A DNA stretch of 35,018 bases from Acidovorax sp. Root219 (GTDB lineage Bacteria; Pseudomonadota; Gammaproteobacteria; Burkholderiales; Burkholderiaceae_C): the NCBI RefSeq assembly GCF_001428665.1, contig NZ_LMIJ01000029.1, forward strand, positions 28,594 to 63,611, written 5' to 3'. Positions 14,691 through 22,466 of this stretch are shown here, piece after piece. The position numbers and the translations under genes were made by a program. Position 1 is the first letter of the stretch, and each line of letters begins with the position of its first letter. The notes beneath the pieces were generated by a model that did no database searches, was not told the origin of the DNA, and saw only the letters and a list, made by a program, of their open reading frames with translations.

Positions 14691-15680
14691 ATGAACACGG
14701 TGGATGCCAAACGGGTCCTTGAGACTGCCCTGATTTGCGCGCAGCAGCCCGTGCCGCTGCGCGAAATGCGGGTGCTGTTCAACGACGCCCTGGGTACGGA
14801 CACGCTCAAGCTGCTGCTGCTCGACCTGCAGCGCGACTGGGCCCACAGCGGGGTGGAGCTGGTGCAGGTGGCCACCGGGTGGCGCCTGCAAAGCCGCCCC
14901 GAAATGCGCGAATACCTGGACCGGCTGCACCCCGAGAAGCCGCCCAAGTACACGCGCGCCGTGCTGGAGACACTGGCCATCATTGCCTACCGCCAGCCGG
15001 TGACGCGCGGGGACATCGAGGACATCCGCGGGGTGACGGTCAACAGCCTGATCATCAAGCAGCTCGAAGACCGTGGCTGGGTCGAGGTGATCGGCCACCG
15101 CGAGACGGTGGGGCGGCCTTCGCTGTTTGCCACCACGCGCCAGTTCCTCGACGATCTGGGCCTGGCCTCGCTGGACCAGTTGCCCATGCTGGAGGATGCA
15201 TCGGGCCATGCCAACGTGCTGGAGGCCATGGCCGCTGCAGCGCAGGGCGTGATCGGGTCAGAGGAAGAAGAAGGTGGTCCCGGGGAGGCCGTGGGTGAGG
15301 AACCCGGTGCCCAGGCTGCGCCGCAAGGCGGGGAGGGCGGTGAAGCCGCCGCCCCCGTGCCATCCGTCGAAGACGGTGGGCATGCCGGCGAGGGTGGCAC
15401 GCAGGCGCAGCAGAACCTGCTGGACCTGGATGGCACGCTTGAAGGCGAGGCTGAGGTGCCCGATGTGCCGGCCGACGGTGTGGCGCAAGAGGCGCCCGCC
15501 CGGCTGGAGCCGGACAGCCAGTTGCTGGCCGGCAGCGGTGAAGAAGACACGACGGGCGGGACCGGTCCGGCAGACCCCGCACCCGCTGCGGATGATTTGA
15601 ACAAGAGCGCGCAGAGCGATGAAGAGCTGCGCGATGACGATGACGATGCCCGCCGTGGCATCCAGGGAAAGCTTCCATGA
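14691..15680 (+). CDS. scpB: Segregation and condensation protein B
   Basis: The first ~190 of 329 residues form the two winged-helix domains of ScpB, with the diagnostic stretch PKYTRAVLETLAIIAYRQPV and GVTVNSLIIKQLEDRGWVEV, then GRPSLFATTRQFLDDLGL. ScpB pairs with ScpA to form the kleisin complex that loads SMC on the origin region and helps chromosome segregation. The last ~130 residues are a Glu/Gly/Ala-rich acidic tail absent from typical ~200-residue ScpB. scpA is not adjacent in this window. The stop overlaps the rluB start by four bases (ATGA), indicating an scpB-rluB unit, an arrangement seen widely in bacteria. Confidence 0.94.
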   Translation: MNTVDAKRVLETALICAQQPVPLREMRVLFNDALGTDTLKLLLLDLQRDWAHSGVELVQVATGWRLQSRPEMREYLDRLHPEKPPKYTRAVLETLAIIAYRQPVTRGDIEDIRGVTVNSLIIKQLEDRGWVEVIGHRETVGRPSLFATTRQFLDDLGLASLDQLPMLEDASGHANVLEAMAAAAQGVIGSEEEEGGPGEAVGEEPGAQAAPQGGEGGEAAAPVPSVEDGGHAGEGGTQAQQNLLDLDGTLEGEAEVPDVPADGVAQEAPARLEPDSQLLAGSGEEDTTGGTGPADPAPAADDLNKSAQSDEELRDDDDDARRGIQGKLP

Positions 15681-17422
15681 ACGATTCGACGACACCCGAC
15701 GCATTGCCCGACGCCCCCGGCACCGAGCAACCGCCCGAGGCGGCCACGCCGCCCGCCAAGCCGCGCCGCGCGCCGCGCAAGAAGGCGGTGGTGCAGGCCG
15801 ATGAAGCCGCCGCCGTGCAGGCGCCCGTGGCGCCCGCCGAGGCATCGTCGGCACTGGATGCCGGTAGCGAGCCTGCGGTGAAAAAGCCCCGCAAGCCGCG
15901 CCAGCCCCGCGTGGCTGCCGATGTGGCCGATGGAGCCGAGGCGGTGGAGTCCGCGCCGCCCCTGGCCGTGGCGCCTGCAGAGTCTGCGGCTGCCTTGGAT
16001 GCCCCCGCAGCGGTCGATGGCGACGCAGTGGACAGGGCGCCCGTGCCGGCCGTGGTATTGGTCGACCGTGCGCCCGGTGCGCGCATCTATGGCGACGCCC
16101 CTGCCGCACCGCGCGGCGATGCGCAGGAGCGCCGGGAGGGCCGCAAGGAAAGCCATGGCAAGGGGCAGAATCACCAAGGTCAGGGCCCCAAGGGACCCCG
16201 GCCGCAGCACGGCGTGCAGGGCTACCAGTTCGAGGACGTGGTGTCCGGCCAGTTCGATGCGGACGAGGAGTCCGGCGAGGAGGTGCCTCTCAAGCGCGTG
16301 CTGCTGCCCCAGGTGGAGACACCCAAGCTGCACAAGGTGCTGGCGCAGGCCGGCCTGGGTTCGCGGCTGGAGATGGAGCAGCTCATCCTGGAGGGCCGCA
16401 TCTCGGTCAACGGTGAGCCGGCCCACATCGGCCAGCGCATCCAGTTCGGCGACCAGGTCAAGGTCAATGGCAAGCCCATCCGCTACCGCATCGACCCGCC
16501 ACCGGCACGTGTCATCGCCTACCACAAGCCCGTGGGTGAAGTGGTGTCGCACGACGACCCGCAGAACCGGCCCACCGTGTTCCGCAAGCTGCCGCGCCTG
16601 CAGCAGGGCAAGTGGCAGTCCGTGGGCCGGCTGGACCTGAACACCGAAGGCCTGCTGCTGTTCACCAGCTCGGGCGAGCTGGCCAACAAGCTCATGCACC
16701 CGCGTTTTGGCCTGGAGCGCGAGTACGCCGTGCGCGTGCTCGGCGCCCTGAGCAATGAAGAAAAAGCCAAGCTGATCGAGGGCGTACGCCTGGACGACGG
16801 CATGGCCGCCTTCGGCTCCATCGAAGACGGTGGCGGCGAAGGTGCCAACTGCTGGTACCGCGTCACCATTTCCGAAGGCCGCAACCGCGAAGTGCGGCGC
16901 ATGCTGGAGTCGGTGGGCCATGCGGTCAGCCGGCTGATCCGCATCCGCTATGGCGCCATGGTGCTGCCGCGCGGCCTCAAGCGCGGTGCGTTCCTGGAAC
17001 TGGACGAAAGCGACATCCGCGCACTGGTGAAGGCCGCAGGCGCCGGGCGCGACCCGTTGGAAGACCGTGGCGATGCCGCGCTGGGCGAAGCTGCCCCCGC
17101 AGGCAACAAGCGCGGCAATATCCGCCGTGGCGGCCCGCGCGGCGACGGCAGCCGCCGTGACCAGCCTCCGGGCGCCGGTGCCAACGGCCCGCGCGGCCAG
17201 AAGCCCCGCCGCGATGGCGGCGGTGGTGGCCAGGGCGCTCGGGGTGGCAATGGTGGCGGCAACAGCAATGCCGACCGCGCGCGTGGCGGCTCGGCCCAGC
17301 CCGATCCGATGAAGACCTCGGTCGGCTACATCGGCACCGACAGCCTCTCGCGCCACCGCCAGGCCCAGCGCGCCCCCGGTGGCGGTGGTGGTGGCGGCCC
17401 GCGCCGTGGCCGTGGCCGCTGA
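15677..17422 (+). CDS. rluB: 23S rRNA pseudouridine(2605) synthase RluB with long low-complexity tails
   Basis: Of 581 residues, only about 215-465 form the RluB core. An S4 domain (KLHKVLAQAGLGSRLEMEQLI, ~217-268) is followed by the catalytic domain with VGRLDLNTEGLLLFT, where Asp320 is the nucleophile, and the end-block RNREVRRMLESVGHAVSRLIRIRYG. It makes pseudouridine at the E. coli 2605 position of 23S rRNA. The ~200-residue N-terminus is Ala/Pro/Lys/Glu-rich. The C-terminus is Arg/Gly-rich (RRGGPRGDGSRR, GGGGGGGPRRGRGR), like RNA-binding RGG tails. E. coli RluB is ~290 residues. ATG overlaps the scpB stop. Confidence 0.93.
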   Translation: MNDSTTPDALPDAPGTEQPPEAATPPAKPRRAPRKKAVVQADEAAAVQAPVAPAEASSALDAGSEPAVKKPRKPRQPRVAADVADGAEAVESAPPLAVAPAESAAALDAPAAVDGDAVDRAPVPAVVLVDRAPGARIYGDAPAAPRGDAQERREGRKESHGKGQNHQGQGPKGPRPQHGVQGYQFEDVVSGQFDADEESGEEVPLKRVLLPQVETPKLHKVLAQAGLGSRLEMEQLILEGRISVNGEPAHIGQRIQFGDQVKVNGKPIRYRIDPPPARVIAYHKPVGEVVSHDDPQNRPTVFRKLPRLQQGKWQSVGRLDLNTEGLLLFTSSGELANKLMHPRFGLEREYAVRVLGALSNEEKAKLIEGVRLDDGMAAFGSIEDGGGEGANCWYRVTISEGRNREVRRMLESVGHAVSRLIRIRYGAMVLPRGLKRGAFLELDESDIRALVKAAGAGRDPLEDRGDAALGEAAPAGNKRGNIRRGGPRGDGSRRDQPPGAGANGPRGQKPRRDGGGGGQGARGGNGGGNSNADRARGGSAQPDPMKTSVGYIGTDSLSRHRQAQRAPGGGGGGGPRRGRGR

Positions 17423-17448
17423 TTCACAGGGGTTACCCGGCGCACGGT

Positions 17449-17454
17449 TAGAAT
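17449..17454 (+). promoter_or_regulatory. Probable ndk promoter -10
   Basis: TAGAAT followed by CGAGGG lies 67 bases before the ndk ATG. A weak TTCACA at 17423-17428 would give an overlong 20-base spacer, so the -35 is unclear. Confidence 0.4.
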
Positions 17455-17520
17455 CGAGGGTTTTGTCCGCTGGGCAAAAGAATTCGCATCGTTTATATCA
17501 ATCCAATCAGGAAAAACACC

Positions 17521-17946
17521 ATGGCAATCGAACGCACTCTCTCCATCATCAAGCCTGACGCAGTCGCCAAGAACGTGATCGGCCAGATCTACGCCCGTTT
17601 CGAAGCTGCCGGCCTGAAGGTTGTGGCTGCCCGCATGGTGCACCTGTCGCGCCTGGAAGCCGAGCAGTTCTACGGCGTGCACAAGGCACGTCCCTTCTTC
17701 AAGGACCTGGTCGATTTCATGATCTCCGGCCCGGTGATGATCCAGGCCCTGGAAGGCGAAAACGCCATTCTGAAGAACCGCGAACTGATGGGCGCCACCG
17801 ACCCCAAGAAGGCAGAAGCCGGCACCATCCGTGCTGACTTCGCCGACAGCATCGATGCCAACGCCGTGCACGGTTCCGACGCTGCCGAAACGGCTGCCGT
17901 CGAAATCGCCTTCTTCTTCCCCGGCCTGAACATTTACACCCGCTGA
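17521..17946 (+). CDS. ndk: Nucleoside-diphosphate kinase
   Basis: The 141-residue enzyme moves the gamma-phosphate of ATP to other NDPs through a phosphohistidine. Its length and sequence fit bacterial Ndk almost throughout: ERTLSIIKPDAVAKN at the N-terminus, the Kpn-loop region EGENAILKNRELMGATDP, and the active-site NAVHGSDAAETA with His117. It balances NTP and dNTP pools. The gene has its own likely promoter and is followed by an elaborate hairpin before rlmN. The order ndk-rlmN-pilF-rodZ-ispG-hisS is typical of beta- and gammaproteobacteria. Confidence 0.98.
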   Translation: MAIERTLSIIKPDAVAKNVIGQIYARFEAAGLKVVAARMVHLSRLEAEQFYGVHKARPFFKDLVDFMISGPVMIQALEGENAILKNRELMGATDPKKAEAGTIRADFADSIDANAVHGSDAAETAAVEIAFFFPGLNIYTR

Positions 17947-17953
17947 GATGGTG

Positions 17954-18001
17954 GTCCCCATGCTTGAGCCCACCCCGGTGGGGTGGCCACACCATGGGGA
18001 C
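17954..18001. terminator. Large two-level hairpin between ndk and rlmN
   Basis: The outer stem GTCCCCATG (17954-17962) pairs with CATGGGGAC (17993-18001). Inside it, CCACCCC (17970-17976) pairs with GGGGTGG (17980-17986) across a three-base loop. No U-tract follows, and the rlmN ribosome-binding site begins about 20 bases later. It could attenuate ndk read-through, protect the ndk mRNA 3' end or act as a cruciform. Confidence 0.5.
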
Positions 18002-18033
18002 GACTGCGAGCGGTTACCCGAAGGGATGCCGCT

Positions 18034-19221
18034 ATGACCACGACTGAAACCGCCACCGCTGTGGTTGCCGCGCCTGCCGCAGCGACTGCTACCCCGGCCA
18101 AGACCACCAACCTGCTGGAGTTCGATCTCGACGGGTTGGCTGCGTTCTGCGAAAAGCTTGGGGAAAAGCGCTTTCGCGCGACCCAGCTGTTCCGCTGGAT
18201 CCACCAGCGCGGCGCGCGCGACTTTGATGCCATGAGCGATCTGGCCAAGGCCCTGCGCGACAAGCTCAAGGGCTGCGCGCACGTGCAGGCGCTGCCGGTC
18301 ATCTCCGAGCATGTCTCGGCCGACGGCACCGTCAAGTGGCTGTTCGACGTGGGCGGCGGCAATGCGGTCGAGGCGGTGTTCATTCCCGAGGACGACCGCG
18401 GCACGCTGTGCATTTCCTCCCAGGCCGGCTGCGCCGTGGGATGCCGTTTCTGCTCCACCGGCCACCAGGGCTTCAGCCGCAACCTCACCACCGGTGAGAT
18501 CGTGGCCCAGCTGTGGTTTGCCGAGCACGCGCTGCGTGCGCGCCTGGGCAAGACGGAGCGCATCATCTCCAACGTGGTGATGATGGGCATGGGCGAGCCC
18601 CTGCAGAACTACTCGGCCCTGGTGCCGGCGCTGCGCGTGATGCTGGACGACCATGCCTACGGCCTGTCGCGCCGCCGCGTGACGGTGTCCACCTCGGGTG
18701 TGGTGCCCATGATCGACCGGCTGGCGCAGGATTGCCCTGTGGCCCTGGCCGTTTCGTTGCATGCACCCAACGATCCGCTGCGCGACAACCTGGTTCCACT
18801 GAACCGCAAATACCCGATCGAAGAGCTGCTGGCCGCGTGCAACCGCTACCTGGAACACGCGCCGCGCGACTTCATCACCTTCGAATACTGCATGCTGGAC
18901 GGGGTCAACGACCAGCTCGAGCATGCGCAGCAACTGATCGACCTGGTCAAGCCCGTACGCGGTGCGGGCGTGCGCTGCAAGTTCAACCTGATCCCCTTCA
19001 ACCCGTTTCCGGCGTCGGGCCTTTTGCGTTCGTCACAGGCGCAGGTGCTGGCCTTTGGCAAACTGCTGAGCGATGCGGGCATCGTGACCACGGTGCGCAA
19101 GACGCGCGGCGACGATATCGACGCTGCCTGTGGTCAATTGGCCGGCGATGTCAAAGATCGCACAAAAGCGGCGGAACGCATGGCCAAACAGCGCACAATC
19201 GCGCTCAAACTGGTGACATGA
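18034..19221 (+). CDS. rlmN: Dual-specificity 23S rRNA/tRNA adenine-C2 methyltransferase RlmN
   Basis: This 395-residue radical SAM enzyme methylates C2 of A2503 in 23S rRNA and A37 of some tRNAs. The 4Fe-4S cluster motif CAVGCRFC supplies Cys133, Cys137 and Cys140. The two mechanistic cysteines are present as Cys126 (LCISSQAGC) and Cys366 (DDIDAACGQLAG), the latter being the methyl carrier. ATG 18034 has AAGGGA seven bases upstream; the open frame reaches a GTG at 17983 inside the hairpin, which is unlikely. The first ~30 residues are Thr/Ala-rich and not conserved. The next gene, pilF, starts 26 bases after the stop. Confidence 0.97.
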   Translation: MTTTETATAVVAAPAAATATPAKTTNLLEFDLDGLAAFCEKLGEKRFRATQLFRWIHQRGARDFDAMSDLAKALRDKLKGCAHVQALPVISEHVSADGTVKWLFDVGGGNAVEAVFIPEDDRGTLCISSQAGCAVGCRFCSTGHQGFSRNLTTGEIVAQLWFAEHALRARLGKTERIISNVVMMGMGEPLQNYSALVPALRVMLDDHAYGLSRRRVTVSTSGVVPMIDRLAQDCPVALAVSLHAPNDPLRDNLVPLNRKYPIEELLAACNRYLEHAPRDFITFEYCMLDGVNDQLEHAQQLIDLVKPVRGAGVRCKFNLIPFNPFPASGLLRSSQAQVLAFGKLLSDAGIVTTVRKTRGDDIDAACGQLAGDVKDRTKAAERMAKQRTIALKLVT

Positions 19222-19247
19222 CACAACGAACTTGAAGGAGGCTCTAC

Positions 19248-20084
19248 ATGGTGGGATTGGTTGAACGCTGGCAGCGCATGGGCCGCTGTGCGCTCCTGGC
19301 CTGTGGGGTGGTGGCTGGCGTGGCAGGGCTCTCGGGCTGTGCGAGCGGCGGCAGTGCCCCATCGGCCGGCGAGCCCGGCGGTGCTGTCTTCACCCAGTCC
19401 GATGAGCCCGAGGCGCGCCGCCGCGCGCGCATCCGCCTGGAGCTGGCGACCAACTACTTCGAGAACGGGCAGACCACCGTGGCGCTGGACGAGGTCAAGC
19501 AGGCCCTGGTCGCCGACCCCACCTATTCCGACGCCTTCAATCTGCGCGGCCTGATCTACCTGCGGCTCAACGAGTTCGGCCAGGCCGAAGAGAGCTTTCG
19601 CCGCGCGCTCGGCCTGCGCAGCAACGACCCGAATCTGCTGCACAACCTGGGCTGGCTGCATTGCCAGCAGCGCAAGTACGCCGAGGCCGACCAGAGCTTC
19701 GTGACGGCCCTGGCCAACCCGGCCTATACCGCGCGCAGCAAGACGCTGATGGCGCGCGGCCTGTGCCAGATGGAAGCCGGCCAGGTGGCCGAAGCCGAGC
19801 AGTCGCTGCTCAAGGCCTACGAACTCGATGCTGCCAACCCGGTGGTGGGCTACCACCTGTCGTCGCTGCTGATGCGCCGCAATGAGCTCACGCGGGCGCA
19901 GTTCTACATCCGCCGCCTGAACAACAGCGATTTCTCGAATGCGGAAACGCTGTGGCTGGGCATCAAGGTCGAGCGCGGCCTGGGCGACATCGTGGCCATG
20001 CGCCAGTTGGGTGATCAATTGCGCAGGCGTTTCCCGGAAGCGCGTGAGACGGGTGCCTATCAGCGTGGGGCTTTCAATGAGTGA
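19248..20084 (+). CDS. pilF: Type IV pilus biogenesis/stability lipoprotein PilF (PilW)
   Basis: The 278-residue protein has a lipoprotein signal ending in LSGC (Cys31). About six TPR-type helical repeats follow (~58-260), for example NYFENGQTTVALDEVKQALV and DAFNLRGLIYLRLNEFGQAEE. PilF/PilW is the outer-membrane pilotin that helps the secretin PilQ assemble for type IV pili. The position between rlmN and a RodZ-like gene ahead of ispG is the conserved proteobacterial location of pilF, which supports the name beyond a generic TPR call. ATG 19248 has GAAGGAGG at 19233-19240. The end overlaps the rodZ start by eight bases. Confidence 0.92.
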   Translation: MVGLVERWQRMGRCALLACGVVAGVAGLSGCASGGSAPSAGEPGGAVFTQSDEPEARRRARIRLELATNYFENGQTTVALDEVKQALVADPTYSDAFNLRGLIYLRLNEFGQAEESFRRALGLRSNDPNLLHNLGWLHCQQRKYAEADQSFVTALANPAYTARSKTLMARGLCQMEAGQVAEAEQSLLKAYELDAANPVVGYHLSSLLMRRNELTRAQFYIRRLNNSDFSNAETLWLGIKVERGLGDIVAMRQLGDQLRRRFPEARETGAYQRGAFNE

Positions 20085-21036
20085 TTCGGTGACAGGGGTT
20101 TCGGTGCACGCAGAGGCACAAGAGATGGCTGGAGGGCGGACGGCCGGTACCTTGCTGCGCGAAGCGCGCATGGAGGCGGGCCTGCACATTGCGGCGCTGG
20201 CCGTGGCCCTGAAGGTGCCGGTGGCCAAGCTGGAGGCCCTGGAGGCCGACAACTTCGCGGTGCTGCCTGACACGGTGTTCGTGCGGGCTCTGGCATCCAG
20301 CGTGTGTCGCACCCTCAAGATCGACCCGGCGCCCATTCTGGCGCTGCTGCCGCAAAGCAAGAGCCCGCGCCTGGTGGCGGGCAATGCGGGGATCAACGCG
20401 CCGGTCAAGGGCAGCAGCTCCAGTGCGGGCAATGGCTCCTTTGCTCCAGCGTCCTCGGGCGGCAAAAAGTCCTGGGCCATCGCCGTGGTGGTGCTGGCCT
20501 TGCTGGCGGGTGCCCTGGCCATCATGTTTGTCCCTGCCGACCGCAATCCGTTCGGCGGCAGCGCGGGGGATGAGGCGCCGGCGTCTCCCCCCGTGGCTGC
20601 CCAGGAGCCGCAAGCCCCCGTGGCTGCGGCCTCCGGCCCGGCCGCTGTGCCCGCACCCGCTGCGGCTGTGGTGGCCGCGCCGGCTGCGACGCCTGCGGCC
20701 CCTGTGCCTGCGGCAAGCCTTTCGGCTGCGGCGGTAGCCAGTGCGGCCACCCCGGCCGTGGCGGCATCGACCCCCGAAGCGGCTGCGGCTGCCTCAGCCT
20801 CCAGCGTGCTGACCCTGAGTGCGCGCGGCGCCTCGTGGGTGCAGGTGCGCGATGCCGGCGGAACCATTGCGCTGCAGAAGAATCTGGCAGTGGGGGAGTC
20901 GGTGGCCGTTTCGGGCACGCTCCCTCTGGCGGTGGTGATTGGCCGGGCCGATGTGACCGATGTGTTTGTGCGTGGCAAGCCATTCGCGCTGACCACCGTT
21001 TCGCGCGACAACGTTGCGCGCTTTGAGGTGAAATAA
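20077..21036 (+). CDS. rodZ: RodZ-like helix-turn-helix membrane protein
   Basis: The 319-residue product has an N-terminal HTH_25-type domain (~20-90; GTLLREARMEAGLHIAALA ... DTVFVRALASSVCRTLKIDP). One membrane segment at ~132-152 (SWAIAVVVLALLAGALAIMF) is followed by a Pro/Ala-rich periplasmic linker (~165-240) and a C-terminal DUF4115 domain (~245-319; SWVQVRDAGG ... LPLAVVIGRADVTDVFVRG). This is the RodZ layout: the cytoplasmic domain contacts MreB and links it to the elongasome. The linker is very low complexity. ATG 20077 overlaps the pilF stop; ispG follows with no gap. Position before ispG matches E. coli. Confidence 0.88.
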   Translation: MSDSVTGVSVHAEAQEMAGGRTAGTLLREARMEAGLHIAALAVALKVPVAKLEALEADNFAVLPDTVFVRALASSVCRTLKIDPAPILALLPQSKSPRLVAGNAGINAPVKGSSSSAGNGSFAPASSGGKKSWAIAVVVLALLAGALAIMFVPADRNPFGGSAGDEAPASPPVAAQEPQAPVAAASGPAAVPAPAAAVVAAPAATPAAPVPAASLSAAAVASAATPAVAASTPEAAAAASASSVLTLSARGASWVQVRDAGGTIALQKNLAVGESVAVSGTLPLAVVIGRADVTDVFVRGKPFALTTVSRDNVARFEVK

Positions 21037-22353
21037 GTGGACAAGTCCCTGATCGATCTGGCCCCGATTGCCATTGCCCAGCCGGCCCCTCGGCGCTCCC
21101 GCCAGGCCCGTGTGGTCTGGGGCTCGCGCGTGGTCACGGTCGGGGGCGATGCGCCGGTGCGCGTGCAGTCCATGACGAATACCGACACGGTGGATGCCAT
21201 CGGCACCGCCATCCAGGTCAAGGAGCTGGCGCAGGCCGGCTCCGAGTTCGTGCGCATCACCGTCAACACGCCCGAGGCGGCGCAGGCGGTGCCCTACATT
21301 CGCGAGCAGCTCGACCGCATGGGTGAGGCCGTGCCGCTGGTGGGGGATTTTCACTTCAACGGCCACCGCCTGCTGACCGACTACCCGGACTGCGCGCAGG
21401 CGCTGTCCAAGTACCGCATCAACCCCGGCAACGTGGGCAAGGGCGACAAGCGCGACCGCCAGTTTGGCCAGATGATCGAGGCCGCCATCCGCTGGGACAA
21501 GGCGGTGCGGATCGGCGTGAACTGGGGCAGCCTGGACCAGGAGCTGCTGGCCGAGCTGATGGACACCAACAGCCGCCGCGCCCGGCCCTGGGAGGCGCGC
21601 CAGGTGATGTACGAGGCGCTGATCACCTCGGCCATCGAGTCGGCCCGCCGCGCGGAAGAAATGGGCCTGAACGGCGACCAGATCATCCTCTCGTGCAAGG
21701 TCAGCGGTGTGCAGGACCTGATTTCCGTGTACCGGGCCCTGGCCCAGCGCTGCGACTACGCGCTGCACCTGGGCCTGACCGAGGCCGGCATGGGCACCAA
21801 GGGCACGGTGGCGTCGGCCACGGCGCTCTCCATCCTGCTGCAGGAAGGCATTGGCGACACCATCCGCGTGTCCCTGACCCCGCAGCCCGGCGAGGCCCGC
21901 ACCCAGGAAGTGGTGGTGGCCTCCGAGATCCTGCAGTCGTTGGGCTTGCGCATCTTCGTGCCCAGCGTGACGGCCTGCCCCGGCTGTGGCCGCACGACCA
22001 GCACCACCTTCCAGGACCTGGCCAAGCAGATCGACGACTACCTGCGCGCGCAGATGCCTGTGTGGCGCGTGAAGTACCCGGGCGTGGAAAAGCTCAAGGT
22101 AGCGGTCATGGGTTGCATCGTCAACGGCCCCGGCGAGAGCAAGCATGCCGACATCGGCATCAGCCTGCCCGGTACCGGTGAAGCCCCGGCCGCCCCGGTG
22201 TTCATCGATGGCGAGAAGGCCCTCACCCTGCGCGGCGAGAACATCGCCGCCGAGTTCCACCAGTTGGTGGAATACTACATTGAAAAGCGCTTCGGCGGCT
22301 CCCATCCGGTGGCTGCCCCGGCGGTTGGCGCGCCTGACAGCGCGCTCGCCTGA
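21037..22353 (+). CDS. ispG: 4-hydroxy-3-methylbut-2-enyl diphosphate synthase (flavodoxin)
   Basis: The 438-residue IspG (GcpE) converts MEcPP to HMBPP in the MEP isoprenoid pathway. The N-terminal TIM-barrel part includes VRVQSMTNTDTVD and GNVGKGDKRD. The 4Fe-4S ligands are visible as Cys314 and Cys317 (CPGCGRTT), Cys360 and Glu367 (GCIVNGPGE), the same spacing within each pair as E. coli Cys270/273 and Cys305/Glu312. The protein is ~65 residues longer than the E. coli one, with a longer stretch between the two cysteine pairs. A GTG start directly follows the rodZ TAA, so translation is probably coupled. Confidence 0.97.
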   Translation: MDKSLIDLAPIAIAQPAPRRSRQARVVWGSRVVTVGGDAPVRVQSMTNTDTVDAIGTAIQVKELAQAGSEFVRITVNTPEAAQAVPYIREQLDRMGEAVPLVGDFHFNGHRLLTDYPDCAQALSKYRINPGNVGKGDKRDRQFGQMIEAAIRWDKAVRIGVNWGSLDQELLAELMDTNSRRARPWEARQVMYEALITSAIESARRAEEMGLNGDQIILSCKVSGVQDLISVYRALAQRCDYALHLGLTEAGMGTKGTVASATALSILLQEGIGDTIRVSLTPQPGEARTQEVVVASEILQSLGLRIFVPSVTACPGCGRTTSTTFQDLAKQIDDYLRAQMPVWRVKYPGVEKLKVAVMGCIVNGPGESKHADIGISLPGTGEAPAAPVFIDGEKALTLRGENIAAEFHQLVEYYIEKRFGGSHPVAAPAVGAPDSALA

Positions 22354-22466
22354 CCCGGCGGCGGCCGACGCCCCTGCGACAATCGCACCCTGCGGGCCCG
22401 AACGGCCCAGCGAGGCGCCTCCCCGGAGCCGCCTCCCGTACCCCTATTCAACTGGAAACCATTGCC

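Noticed and set aside
14987..17356. A 789-codon minus-strand open frame
   Set aside because: It is antisense to scpB and rluB, both with clear catalytic or structural motifs; the antisense product is low-complexity.
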